Shown here one piece after another: positions 1 to 11,083 of a DNA stretch of 64,000 nt (the stretch's first letter is position 1; the number at the start of each line of letters is the position of its first letter). The translations under genes and the position numbers were made by a program. Below the pieces are notes generated by a model. It made no database searches. It saw only the letters and a program-made list of their open reading frames with translations, and was not told the origin of the DNA. This stretch comes from Petrosia ficiformis (Eukaryota > Porifera > Demospongiae > Haplosclerida > Petrosiidae), in assembly GCA_947044365.1 (NCBI GenBank), contig OX345637.1, forward strand, positions 15,532,916 to 15,596,915. The letters are read 5' to 3'.

Positions 1-3000
1 GACACTTCTCCATGGTCTGGGGATGAGACTAATAATATATTTAACCTAGGGTAAATTATATCATTAGTCTCGTAAGACGAAGCTCAGGGTTTCCAAACTT
101 TCTGTACAAGTACATAACAACATTGGGACTTTGATCAACATACAACTGACAGACTTCAAATTATACATAGATCATAATATAAGACAAGTGTGTTCTAAAG
201 CCTTTCGGTTATAAAGTTATGACAATTTTTACAATCATGATTGCCGTTTCACAACTTTTAGAAGACTTCTGGTAGCAAAAGAAATACAACTTGTCTTATA
301 AAGGGTGTGGTCAAATTGAAACATCACTTAGTTGCACAATATAGGCCTCACATGAAACTGGACTAAAAGCGTCTGTTCAATTTACTTTTATTTATAATTT
401 CCAGCAACAAATGAATGAAATGAATAATTGCAATGCGGGGGAAGAGATAGATGGGTAAAAATGGAGGCCCCCCACTTTAGTTACTAAATAATTATGGTGT
501 ACTACATAATAATATTACCAATCTTAGAGAATCCAAATTAAGCCCAAGACCCCCCTATCCTAAGAGGGCACAGAGCATATCCTTACATATACTCCAACTG
601 TCTTCACTTCCCCTCAGGGGGCTCAGCCTCCCCAATGCAGATTTTTGGGAGGCTAGAGCCCCCTCTAGCCTCCCCTGCAATGTGGCAATTATTAAACTTC
701 GGTGCCTGGGCCCACCTACGCCACTGCTAGTGGCTGCTACAACATTGATATTTATGTTATTTTATTAAAATTAATTATTAAATATATTTTATACGTAATA
801 ATAGCTTTAATATTGTCTATGTATAATTATGCTTTTCTTTTAACTTTTCTTTATTTATATATGGGGTCCCTTAATATTAGCAATACTATAAAACATTTTG
901 TTTATTATAAAAATATAAATAATGTAATTACACACATATTGAATGGTATACTAGGTGTGCCATGCTATTTATATACAATATAATACATAATATAACCATT
1001 GCTTGTATAGAGGTCTATATACGTATAGGGTTAAATTAACCAAATTATGGATATCAAGATACAGCTATCATCTTCTAAAGATATTTATTAGAAACCAAAA
1101 ATACATAATACGGAACTAAGTTGCTTATAAGCAAATGTCTAGTGCAGCTAAAAATAAGAACAAAAATGAATAAACAATAATAAGACACTCCTTCATTGTT
1201 ATAACAATAACCAAATTGTGGTTATAACACTACAGTTGAGTTGACCCAGGGGTTAGTATCTGCTGGGATGTATAGTATATATTATTACAATAGTTATAAT
1301 AAATTATATATATATATATATTTTTTAAATATATTATTTATATAATGTATTAATTATATATATATATAATATATTTCACTGTAAAAACTAATTGGTTATT
1401 TTATTAGAGCAGTACTTGCCTCAGTTGCATGCATACAAGCTCTTGTGGATATTTGCATTTCCATGATAGTTAGGAACATGAATATGAAGATAATTAACAT
1501 TTTTTTGGTTATAATAATTTATTATAGTAAAAAGGAATGTTATATAAATATAGGTCATGGAGTCATGAATGTATACAAGCCATAATACACCCTACTATAT
1601 ACCATGAATAGGCTGCTTTAGTTGAAACACGAAAACGAGACATATTGTAGAGTTATAGTGAAAGCAACTACCCAAAATCATGTCATAATATATTACCTTT
1701 TTCTATCAATTCAAGTTGTATTATTAAATACATTTTGTTCAAATGTATTATGCGTAATACTTGATGTGTGGCTATTTTTTTATAATAAGTATATCATTAT
1801 ATATCATATATTGTATATATATGCATAAATAGCACAGCACACCTATAGTATTCATTCAGTAGGTGTGTGTATATTTCTAATGAGAGGCTATACAAATACT
1901 ACCAAGAATTACATACCAATTAACCCACATGTTATTAAGGTCACAGAATGAAGTCACCATTTAAAGAAACATGTAGCAATACCTATTGATTACCAATAAT
2001 AGTTATAGTTGTTTTCCTAGAATTGCTATAAAAATAAGTAAAGGCACATTTTAAGTGAAATGGTCTATTAGGCAGACATAAGTTATAAACATTGCTTTTA
2101 ATGACAAAGAATTAACTTCCATTGAGATAATATATACCTGTATAATTCAATTAGGATTCTAACTGCAAATGTTTTGGAAGGTGGGATGTACAAACATTTC
2201 ATGTATAATAATTATTGAAATACTGAAATATCAAAAATGAAAGCAAACATTTTCTGCTTCGGAATTTTTAGATTTACATAATAATTATTATGTATCACAC
2301 ATCAACCTTTGATTCTAGGTTATTAACACATGATGTTCCTACATCCCCTCTTTTTAATTTTGAATTTTAAGCACACTGTGACATTGATATTCTGAGTGTT
2401 AAACACCATGTTCTTTATTACCCCGCACGCGCGCATGCGCAGCAAGGGGTTAAGAGATTGGCGTCGTTTATATATGTGTACAAAAAATTTTGAAGTAATT
2501 GTTTTGCTGAACAACCACTACTTAATTTTGGAGTAAACGTATTCTGCAAGGTCTTCTAAAACCTGGGTACCTGTCACCATCGATGAAACGTCGTGGCAGC
2601 CTACGAGGCCTCCACAATCCTGAAGGCTACAAGGGCTAACTCTTATTATCAGAAGCTCCGCCTACTTAGTTAAAATATGGTATTGTACTATGAAAAGAAT
2701 AAGAAAGCCTTCCTTGAAGGTTAGAGAAAATCTAGAATTAGAAGACAAGAAAAGAACATCTACATTGCGCGGGGTATGTGTTCTGTGAGAACTCTAGTTT
2801 CATGCAGTTTTGAAGACAAATTGAAAACAAATAAAAAGCCTCCACACTGCATCAGGCTGTGCATCTATCTACAACATTAATTAATTAGTAAACATAGTTT
2901 GGGAGGATGCATGTGGTAGAACACTGCCATACCTAACTGACTTCATTGTTTATATAAATATCAGATAATCTATAAATTATAATTTGAAAGGAACTTCCCC

Positions 3001-3150
3001 TATAGTACTAGTGTTTTTACAGTCTAGCATAATACAATGGTGTGATTGTGGATAATATCTGGCCTGCCCTATGAGAAATCCAGTATAAAAATTCTTGTTT
3101 CATCTCATAAATCCAGTTCTGAGTATATTCAGCTACCTAATTGCAGTGTA
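1..3150. other. Spacer upstream of oxidase copy A
   Basis: I see no convincing gene here. The stretch is AT-rich. About 590-730 holds a C-rich segment with short inverted pieces that looks like the end of a degraded repeat. About 1290-1360 is an AT simple repeat. Roughly 950-1620 and 1850-2250 share recognisable, diverged similarity with 6200-6630 and 11500-12030, so this spacer was duplicated together with the oxidase gene. A GCGCATGCGC palindrome (NRF1-like) lies near 2430. Confidence 0.6.
2519..2630 (-). other. Possible orphan terminal exon
   Basis: Read on the minus strand, a pyrimidine-rich run ending in CAG near 2628 is followed by an open frame of about 33 residues. It contains GGLVGCHDVSS and ends EYVYSKIK at a stop near 2519. 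Its base composition is less AT-rich than the surroundings, as expected of coding sequence. I recognise no family and see no partner exon upstream or downstream, so it may be a relic exon or part of a mobile element. Confidence 0.2.
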
Positions 3151-5766
3151 ATGGAAAATACACTAAAGCAGCTGCAAAAAAGCATTGGAGATGTAAAACC
3201 AGCTTTAACACTGTACAAGTTTAAGAACTGGGGAGGTACACAAGAAGCAGAGGTTATTTTAGCTACTCCAACAAAAGTTGAAGATGTACAGAAAATTGTG
3301 AAAGCTGCAGGAAAACAACATCTGAGGGTATGCATTACTGTATAATTATAATTATAGAATGTGTGATGATAATATTATAAATCCTGTAGGTTCGTGCATA
3401 TGGTGGAACTCATAGCTGGTCTCCTTTGTTTTCTGATAATAATCAAGTTCTGATTGATTACTACACTAATGTTGAGAAGACAATGTTTGTTAATGAGCGT
3501 ATGTAGCTTCAACAAACAATAATACATTTTATTATACTTAATATTTACTTTATTCAGCTACTACTCCTGGTGGACAAAAGACAATCACAGTTTCTGCAGG
3601 TGTTACCCTTGGAGATCTCATCCCATTCTTTTGTGAACATAATATTTGTTTTCCATCAAATCCAATTCTCAGAGAAGTTACAATGGCTGGGATTGTTTCT
3701 ACTGGATGTCATGTAAGTACATGCATGATGTATAGATTTTGAATTGGAGTTATATATATGCAAAATTTAATTATAATTGTAAAAGTATGTATAACAATAA
3801 TATTGTGTGTATAGACAAGAGTATTATCTAAATAGTCAGTTTCAATTAACTTTAATAATGTGATGTTGCCATGGAAAATTCATACATTTCCATGGCAACA
3901 TTGCAGCATTGTCAATCCAGTATAAACTTCATCAAATAAACAACATATTTTCAGCTCTTAGCAAAGATCAGCAAGTGTATAAAAGGAATGTCTTTACCTC
4001 ACCTTATATACTGCTGCCGACCATTTCCCTTGTTAAGAGTTTGCAACCTCAACATACAACTGCCTATTACAGTACTACAGCATGTGAACATGCAAAAAGG
4101 GAATATCATTATTAATAACCAAAGATATTATAGTTACTCTGCAAATGAGAAATTACCAAATCATTAATTTCTGTACTAACTGTAACATGCCTTTGTTGGA
4201 AGGTATGTTTATGAGTCCTATTCTATACTACACAGGGTTTAGGATGGGATCAGCCTAGTATTTCTGATTGGATAAGATCTGTCACACTGGTTGATAGTTC
4301 TGGAAAACTGAGAACTTTCAAAGAAGGAAATCCAAAATATAATGAAGTGTTGTCTGCAATTAAGGTAAGTTTTCAAATCAAAAGATAATTTACCCAAATG
4401 GATCACCTCTTCTCCTCTCGTTTTCTTGCACAGGTCAGTCTTGGTATGTTTGGTATCATCACAGAACTGACAATCAAAGTTTCAGACATGTTCCAAGTGA
4501 TTGTTGATAATCGTTTTGAACCACTCATGAACTACTTCTTCAACCCAAGTAACTTACGTGAACTGGTTACGAAGAACTGGTCAGTTGAGTTATTCTGGTT
4601 TCCTTTTGAAAGTCTAACTCTCCTGCATGGAGGTCTTGCATCCTCCATAATTCAAGGTAAAGTGACGGATTATCATTGGAATCCCATGGTGGACAAACTC
4701 TGGATGAGAGTGATAAATCGTGTTGATTTATCAAAACCTAACATGCCACAACTTCACCTACCACCTGTAGAAGCGTACGTCACTGACTTCTTGTGTGTGT
4801 GTGAGAGAGTTCATGTTGTAATAATATTAATCATTAATTTGTTTAGTTGACCATGGGGGGAAGGAAATGTATATTTAGCTATAGTAACAGAGATAAGATA
4901 GCATCTCTTATACACTGTGTTTTCTTTTCCTTAATGATTCATTACAGTGCATTTCACAAAGGTCATGAGCTCACAGATTTTGTTTCTGATGCTCTTCTCA
5001 AGGTAGCTAGCAAAGTTCAAAGCTCAACAGAACATGACTTGGGTTGCTTGGGTAGGAAGTTAGTTCAAACATTCCACAAGCAGTTGGATCCTACCATACT
5101 CAATTCTGTTTTCAAGTTGATATCTGATGAGTATGGGCAGGAGAGAGGAATATGTCAGTATGCTCCATATGCTATACACTATCGTTCATACAAAGATCTT
5201 GTTGCTGTGTATGATATGTCTTTTGCATTTGATTGTCCTGACACTGAAGAAGGCTTTTATGAAATTTCAAAGGCCATCACCTTTATAGTAGAACGTGTAC
5301 AGTTTTATGCTAGTGAAGGTGAGTACTGTTATTATTATGTTGATGTTATGATATTAATATGATTTCATCAGGTGAATATCCACTGACTACTACAGTGGAA
5401 ATGAGATGGATTGGATACAGTGATACACTCCTTTGTCCTGCACTACTTGGAAATCCCAAGAATGGAGGTTCAGGTCACACCTTCTACCTGGAGGTACTTT
5501 CGTTTGAAGACTCTCCAAATGCTCTCAATTTCTTTCAGGATATTTTTGAATATTGGAAAGGTCTTACTAAAATCAAACCACTACCTCACTGGGGAAAAAT
5601 GTGGAGTTTTCTTAAAGGTGGTGATGAGTATGTTCGTGAGCAGTATGCAGATCGTATCAAGATATTCAATAAGATAAAAGCAGATTGTGGTGTTGATCCT
5701 AATAACATGTTCACTAACGAGAAACTTCGCTACATCTTTGATCTACCAGAAGTTCCTCAAAAGTAG
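3151..5766 (+). CDS. Aldonolactone oxidase-family flavoenzyme, copy A (7 exons)
   Basis: Predicted FAD-dependent aldonolactone oxidase of the L-gulonolactone / D-arabinono-1,4-lactone oxidase type (VAO/PCMH fold). Enzymes of this family make ascorbate or its analogues from a sugar lactone and oxygen. Exons: 3151-3327, 3390-3498, 3558-3712, 4236-4364, 4434-4774, 4948-5318, 5372-5766. All introns are GT-AG and the joined frame is 559 codons including stop. The FAD domain occupies about residues 20-200. It includes VRAYGGTHSWSP, whose His (about residue 67) is at the covalent-flavin position, and the family-like MAGIVSTGCHG. The C-terminal domain carries HWGK (about 500-503), typical of aldonolactone oxidases, and ends near GVDPNNMFTN. 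At about 558 residues it is longer than vertebrate GULO (about 440). The ATG at 3151 is chosen because copy B starts at the same place; a 5' untranslated exon upstream is likely. The exact substrate is unknown. Confidence 0.82.
3859..3905. repeat. Inverted repeat with X-box-like arms
   Basis: Within intron 3 of oxidase copy A, GTTGCCATGGAAA and its complement TTTCCATGGCAAC flank a loop of roughly ten bases, so the segment can fold into a hairpin. Each arm resembles an RFX X-box half-site pair. Copy B's shorter intron 3 (23967-24099) lacks it. Confidence 0.5.
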
Positions 5767-6629
5767 ATTGACCCTTTCGTTTGATTCCAATTACTGTTAT
5801 AACTAGATTTAGTTCTTTAAATTACTGTTAAAACTATGAAGTGTTGTTTAAAAATTGATTTGATCTAATAATGAAATTTTGTGATCTTTTAGTTATTTAA
5901 ATTGAAGTATTAACACGTATATATGGTAGCTAGGTAGATAACTACTATATAATAATTATAATACTCTGTTCCAGACTTCTAGTGCAAATATTCATGTCTG
6001 TGATTATGAGAAATAATTTGAAAATGCTTTCAAGAAAGATGATTTCATTCATGATGTGTACCTATACAGCAATTCTAGGAAACCAGTTATTGATTAGGTG
6101 TGTGTGAGTTTCTTTGAAGCATGACTTCATTTTGTGATTGTTATAATAACATGTGGCTTTAATTGATATATATTTCTATTGTAGATATTATATGTTATAT
6201 TGGAACACACCTATTAAGTAAATACTTGGTGCGTCATGCTCTCAATAGAATTCGTATTGCATAAATTGATTATATAGTAGTCTATATCACTATTTAAAGT
6301 TTAAATTAACCACATTTTGGTTATAATATTACAGTTGGAGTGATTCAAGGTTGGTATATAGATCTGTATGGATATAATATTACTGTAATAATGAATTGGT
6401 AATTGTAACAAAGCAACAATTACCACATTTGCATGCTTAGAGCCTTTTATGGATAATCGCATTTCCATGATCCATAAAATATGATGAAATTTATTTGTCG
6501 TTTTGTTATAATAATTAATAGTAAATAGGAATGTTATAAATATTTGTCATGGAGTCATGGATGTACATACCAAAATGCACCCTATAATATATACCATGAA
6601 GAGGTTGAAACATGACAAGGAGACATATT
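5767..6629. other. Spacer between oxidase copy A and Gypsy element 1
   Basis: No gene seen. The part from about 6200 to 6630 is diverged but recognisably similar to 950-1650, including a GGTCATGGAGTCATG stretch and a CCATGAA stretch found in both. It therefore belongs to the upstream region of a second oxidase duplication unit. Gypsy element 1 was inserted into it. Confidence 0.6.
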
Positions 6630-6634
6630 ATAAT

Positions 6635-6869
6635 TGTAGTAATGTTGACTGTGTTCATTATTAACAATGATTATGTTATATACTATTATACTATTAACAA
6701 TGAGTTATTGTAATGTGTATGCGTATAACCATTTATCTATATTATTGTGTCATAGTCTCATTGTCTATATATAAGGGCACCAGCCCTAGCCGCATTTTGA
6801 TTAAAGAGTTTTTAGTCCAGATTTCACTAAGGTAGTCAATCATTGCTGAAGTTACTAGAAGTTACTACA
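6635..6869 (+). repeat. 5' LTR of Gypsy element 1
   Basis: Starts TGTAGTAATG and ends TTACTACA. It holds a TATA-like TATATAAGG near 6765 and an ATTAAA poly(A)-type signal near 6800. The last bases contain a short GAAGTTACTA duplication not present in the 3' LTR. Confidence 0.92.
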
Positions 6870-6884
6870 GAATTGGCGACGAGG

Positions 6885-9416
6885 ATGGCTACCCTATTTG
6901 GACATGTTGGGGAATTCGATGATAGTAAGGAAGAATGGATACAGTATGTAGAACGACTAGACCATTTCTATGAAGCAAATGGAATTACTGAAAATGATAA
7001 GAAGAGAGCTATTCTATTGACTACAATAGGTCCCGTGACCTACAAGACACTAAGGAATGTTGTAATGCCCAGAAAACCAGGAGAGATGTCATACCAAGAC
7101 TTAGTGGCTGCTATGAAGACACACTATCGTCCAACACCATCGGAGATTGTGCAACGATTTCGATTTAATAGCAGATTCAGACATCCAGGAGAGTCAGTAT
7201 CCATGTTTGTATCGGAACTTCGTAGTTTAGCAGAACACTGTAACTTCGAGAATACGCTGGAGGTGATGCTACGTGATCGTCTCGTATGTGGAATAAACGA
7301 TCCAAATACACAACGCCGACTACTATCGGAGGTCAACTTAACCTTCCAGAAAGCTTTTGAGATAGCACAAGGACTGGAATCAGCAGTTCAGAATTTGAAA
7401 ACACTTCAGGGATCACAAGTTTTGCCTTCCGAGGAGATTCATAAGGTGGAAAAGATAGTTAGTACTCATGTATCTTGTTACCGCTGTGGGAAGAGTAACC
7501 ACTCATCATTTAATTGTCGGTTCAAGACGGCCAGATGCTATAATTGTGGAAAGTTCGGACACATAAAAGAAGTCTGTCGGGGGAAAGCAATTCCTAACAA
7601 GATCCAATATTTGCAAAAGGAGCGTTCGCAAATGGAAGTCACGGAGGACAAGGATGAATACGATCTCTTCACTATCACATCTACCCAGGCACGTAAACCT
7701 ATTTTAACAACAGTTGAAGTTTATGGGAAATCATTAACCATGGAGATTGACACTGGAGCTTCATTCTCGGTGATTTCGTACAACACATATGACAACAACT
7801 TCAAGTCTATACCCTTGGAGGATACTAAGATCAGCTTGAAAACATATTCGGGTGAGAAGCTTAAAATCCATGGGATAGTGGGGGTAGATGTACGATACGA
7901 AGAACAAGTAGCTCATTTACCTTTACTGGTCGTGGGGGTTGATGGCCCAAGTCTCATGGGTAGGGATTGGTTAGCAGTTTTCCGTCTCAACTGGAAAGAA
8001 ATTTACTATGTTGAGAACTGTTCGATACAAAGTGTTCTGCAACGATTTACGGATGTATTTAAGGAAGGACTTGGTACCTTGAAAGGTTATGAAGCCAAGA
8101 TTCACATCAATCCAGACGTCGTACCTCGTTTTTGTAAGGCTAGGACAGTACCGTATGCCTTGCGTGCTAGGGTGGAGGATGAGTTGGAGAGATTGGTGGA
8201 ACTGGGAGTAATAGAGCCAGTCCAGTTTGCAGACTGGGCAGCACCAATAGTTCCCGTCTTGAAGAGCGACAAGTCATCAATAAGGATTTGCGGGGATTTT
8301 AAAATAACGATAAATCGTGCCACAAAATTGGATCAGTACCCCATTCCAAAAATCGAGGATCTATTTGCTAAACTCTCAGGTGGAAAAATGTTCACGAAAC
8401 TTGACCTAAGCCAAGCTTATCAGCAGGTTCGATTGGATGCAGCATCAAAGGAGTTAGTGGTGATTAACACTCATCGAGGATTGTTCCGATATAATCGTCT
8501 GCCTTTTGGTGTATCCTCAGCACCAGGAATTTTTCAAAGAATGATGGAAAATCTGCTACGAGGGATTGACAAGGTGGTGGTATACCTAGATGATATTTTG
8601 ATTACCGGGACCTCTGAGGAAGATCATCTTTCTACTCTGGAGAAAGTTCTGAAGAGACTGCAAGATGCAAGACTGAGATTGAAGAGAAACAAATGTAAAT
8701 TCATGCTTCCCTCTGTGTCATACTTGGGATATCAGATTGACGCTGAAGGTCTACACCCCCTACCTGAGAAAGTTGCAGCAGTGCAGAGTGCCCCAGTGCC
8801 TAAATCAGTAACTGAGCTCAAATCATTCTTAGGATTGCTGACTTACTACAGCAAGTTTTTGCCGAATCTCTCAACAACATTGTCGCCTCTGTACGAGTTG
8901 CTTAAGTCATCCACAAAATGGTTGTGGTCTCGAAGACACTCAGAAGCTTTCCAGACAGCAAAGAATTTACTCACATCATCTAAGTTGTTGGTACATTTTG
9001 ATCCAGCTAGAGAATTGATGTTGTCTTGTGGTGCCTCTGCATATGGCATTGGGGCTGTGCTATCGCACAAATTTGCGGATGGATCTGAAAAGCCCATAGG
9101 ATTTGCATCCCGTACCCTTTCTACTGCTGAGAAGAACTATTCCCAAATAGAGAAAGAGGGACTCTCTTGTGTATTTGGAGTGAAGAGGTTTCACTCATTC
9201 CTGTATGGACACCATTTCACAATGTGTACAGATCATAAGCCTCTCCTGGGTCTGATAGGTGAGCACTGTTCAGTGCCCGCTCAAGCTTCTGCAAGGATCC
9301 AACGCTGGGCCTTGACACTCTCTATGTATAACTACACTATAAAATTCAAGCGCACAGGGGAACACAGTAATGCTGATGCACTAAGTCGATTTACCGTTAC
9401 CAGTGACCCCAGCTGA
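6885..9416 (+). CDS. Gag-protease-RT-RNase H polyprotein of Gypsy element 1
   Basis: Begins at the ATG 15 bases past the 5' LTR and runs 843 residues. The Gag region is followed by two CX2CX4HX4C zinc knuckles (from about residue 197: CYRCGKSNHSSFNC, then CYNCGKFGHIKEVC). The aspartic protease site is IDTGASFS (about 288). Reverse transcriptase shows LPFGVSSAPGIFQ and the catalytic YLDDIL (about 566). The RNase H segment keeps TDHKPL, but where the family has a catalytic Asp this copy reads CGAS (Gly codon at 9030-9032), so RNase H is probably inactive. The frame ends just after NADALSRF, the usual end of RNase H. Integrase continues in another frame, overlapping by 14 nt. Confidence 0.9.
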   Translation: MATLFGHVGEFDDSKEEWIQYVERLDHFYEANGITENDKKRAILLTTIGPVTYKTLRNVVMPRKPGEMSYQDLVAAMKTHYRPTPSEIVQRFRFNSRFRHPGESVSMFVSELRSLAEHCNFENTLEVMLRDRLVCGINDPNTQRRLLSEVNLTFQKAFEIAQGLESAVQNLKTLQGSQVLPSEEIHKVEKIVSTHVSCYRCGKSNHSSFNCRFKTARCYNCGKFGHIKEVCRGKAIPNKIQYLQKERSQMEVTEDKDEYDLFTITSTQARKPILTTVEVYGKSLTMEIDTGASFSVISYNTYDNNFKSIPLEDTKISLKTYSGEKLKIHGIVGVDVRYEEQVAHLPLLVVGVDGPSLMGRDWLAVFRLNWKEIYYVENCSIQSVLQRFTDVFKEGLGTLKGYEAKIHINPDVVPRFCKARTVPYALRARVEDELERLVELGVIEPVQFADWAAPIVPVLKSDKSSIRICGDFKITINRATKLDQYPIPKIEDLFAKLSGGKMFTKLDLSQAYQQVRLDAASKELVVINTHRGLFRYNRLPFGVSSAPGIFQRMMENLLRGIDKVVVYLDDILITGTSEEDHLSTLEKVLKRLQDARLRLKRNKCKFMLPSVSYLGYQIDAEGLHPLPEKVAAVQSAPVPKSVTELKSFLGLLTYYSKFLPNLSTTLSPLYELLKSSTKWLWSRRHSEAFQTAKNLLTSSKLLVHFDPARELMLSCGASAYGIGAVLSHKFADGSEKPIGFASRTLSTAEKNYSQIEKEGLSCVFGVKRFHSFLYGHHFTMCTDHKPLLGLIGEHCSVPAQASARIQRWALTLSMYNYTIKFKRTGEHSNADALSRFTVTSDPS

Positions 9417-10818
9417 GACACCTTTACCAGTGGAAATGATCTTATTGTTGGAGCAATTGCAAGAAAGCCCGGTGTCTGCAGAACAAATAAAGACTTGGAC
9501 TAGTCGAGATGTTCTACTGTCCCAGGTGTTGGGATATGTTTTGAGTGGATGGCCAGATACTTGTGACAATGATGTTCTGAAACCATTCTATAGTAGACGA
9601 ATGGAGCTATCAACTCAAGCTGGGTGTCTGTTATGGGGGAACAGAGTCATTGTTCCTCAGCCTGGTCGTCAACTGATCCTGGATGAACTTCATGCGGGAC
9701 ATCCTGGAGTATCAAGAATGAAAAGCCTCGCTCGTATGTTTGTGTGGTGGCCAAGATTGGACTCTGATGTGGAGGATAGGGTAAAATGCTGTTCAGATTG
9801 TCAGAGAAATCGTCCTTCACCTCCAACTGCTCCTGTTCAACCATGGAAGTGGCCGACGCGTCCATGGGCTAGAGTGCACTTAGACTATGCTGGTCCTTTC
9901 CTAGGTAGGATGTTTTTGATAGCTATTGATGCTCACTCAAAATGGATGGAGGTGGATACTATGAGTTCAACTACTTCCTTAGCTACTATACAATCTCTTC
10001 GCAACATGTTTGCTCGTTTTGGGTTACCTGAGCAGGTCGTTACTGACAATGGACGTAATTTTGTTAGTGAGGAGTTTAAAGAGTTCCTCCAAAAGAATGG
10101 GATCAAGCACACTACCTCTGCCCCATATCATCCTTCGACTAACGGATTGGCTGAATGTGCGGTTCAAACGTTCAAACAAGGTCTAACAAAACTAAAGGAA
10201 GGTACAATTAATGAACGTATATCTCGATTCCTGTTCAACTACAGAATTACCCCTCGATCAACAACAGGAACTTCTCCTGCTGAACTTTTGTTGGGAAGAA
10301 GGCCACGTTCTCGTCTGGATTTATTAAAGCCAGATCTATCTACTCGGATTGAAACAAAGCAAGCAAAGCAGTGCCTAACATCCAATAGCAGGACTGTTCC
10401 TGATTACAAACTAGGCGATGCCGTGTATGCCAGAAACTTTGGATATGGTTCCAGATGGATACCTGGATTGCTAGTGGAGAATACAGGACCACTCTCCTTC
10501 AAGATTGAATGTGAAGGAGGAAGAATCTGGTGTCGACACGTGGACCATATTAGAAGACGCCTGGATGTCGTACCTGACGTAGAAGCAATCAAACCTGACA
10601 TAGAAGCCATCAACAGGGATTTGCAAGTGGAGCCTCCTGTACCAACTGAATCTAGTACTAGCACTGAGACGGTACTACCTACTGTACTGGAGGCCGGTTC
10701 TACACCTTTTTTAACTTCTACCGAAGCTCACTCAGCAACTGACTCAGTGGAAGCACCAAGTCGTCGCTACCCTTCTCGGGACAGGAAACCACCCGACCGT
10801 TACACGTATACCTCGTAG
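9403..10818 (+). CDS. Integrase region of Gypsy element 1 (out of frame with pol)
   Basis: Open frame of about 470 residues lying +1 relative to the upstream pol frame; it opens without an ATG, so it is the continuation of pol rather than a separate gene. It has an HHCC zinc-binding domain (HAGHPG, then CCSDC). The DDE catalytic core is intact by eye: Asp in HLDYAGPF, Asp in VTDNGRNF and Glu in STNGLAEC. A C-terminal module and a proline- and serine-rich tail follow. The shift could be one indel or a programmed frameshift; elements of this type normally read through this junction, so an indel is more likely. Confidence 0.87.
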   Translation: MTPAETPLPVEMILLLEQLQESPVSAEQIKTWTSRDVLLSQVLGYVLSGWPDTCDNDVLKPFYSRRMELSTQAGCLLWGNRVIVPQPGRQLILDELHAGHPGVSRMKSLARMFVWWPRLDSDVEDRVKCCSDCQRNRPSPPTAPVQPWKWPTRPWARVHLDYAGPFLGRMFLIAIDAHSKWMEVDTMSSTTSLATIQSLRNMFARFGLPEQVVTDNGRNFVSEEFKEFLQKNGIKHTTSAPYHPSTNGLAECAVQTFKQGLTKLKEGTINERISRFLFNYRITPRSTTGTSPAELLLGRRPRSRLDLLKPDLSTRIETKQAKQCLTSNSRTVPDYKLGDAVYARNFGYGSRWIPGLLVENTGPLSFKIECEGGRIWCRHVDHIRRRLDVVPDVEAIKPDIEAINRDLQVEPPVPTESSTSTETVLPTVLEAGSTPFLTSTEAHSATDSVEAPSRRYPSRDRKPPDRYTYTS

Positions 10819-10828
10819 GAGGAAGAGA

Positions 10829-11078
10829 TGTAGTAATGTTGACTGTGTTCATTATTAACAATGATTATGTTATATACTATTATACTATTAACAATGAGTT
10901 ATTGTAATGTGTATGCGTATAACCATTTATCTATATTATTGTGTCATAGTCTCATTGTCTATATATAAGGGCACCAGCCCTAGTTTCTATATCTATATGT
11001 ATATAAGCCGCATTTTGATTAAAAGAGTGCGTAGTCCAGATTTCACTAAGGTAGTCAATCATTGCTGAAGTTACTACA
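10829..11078 (+). repeat. 3' LTR of Gypsy element 1
   Basis: Matches the 5' LTR from TGTAGTAATG to TTACTACA. It carries an extra pyrimidine/TATA-like segment of about 25 bp near 10982-11007 and lacks the short terminal duplication of the 5' copy. It is preceded by a purine-rich GGAGGAAGAGA, the expected polypurine tract. Confidence 0.92.
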
Positions 11079-11083
11079 ATAAT

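Larger units (their letters stand above)
6630..11083 (+). mobile_element. Ty3/Gypsy LTR retrotransposon 1 (mag/K02A2.6-like) with target duplications
   Basis: Complete LTR retrotransposon. LTRs lie at 6635-6869 and 10829-11078, flanked by the 5-bp target duplication ATAAT at 6630-6634 and 11079-11083. A primer-binding-site-like TTGGCGACGAGG directly follows the 5' LTR. Internal order is gag with two zinc knuckles, protease, reverse transcriptase, RNase H and integrase, the Ty3/Gypsy order. The element is probably dead: the RNase H-integrase junction is out of frame and one RNase H catalytic Asp is replaced by Gly. The two LTRs differ by an insertion of about 25 bp, a short terminal duplication and a few substitutions, so it is not brand new. 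Confidence 0.93.

Noticed and set aside
702..1828. Hydrophobic short frames at 702-983 and 1622-1828
   Set aside because: AT-rich sequence gives Ile/Tyr/Leu-rich chance frames; no ATG context, splice partner or conservation with the duplicated spacer at 6200-6630.
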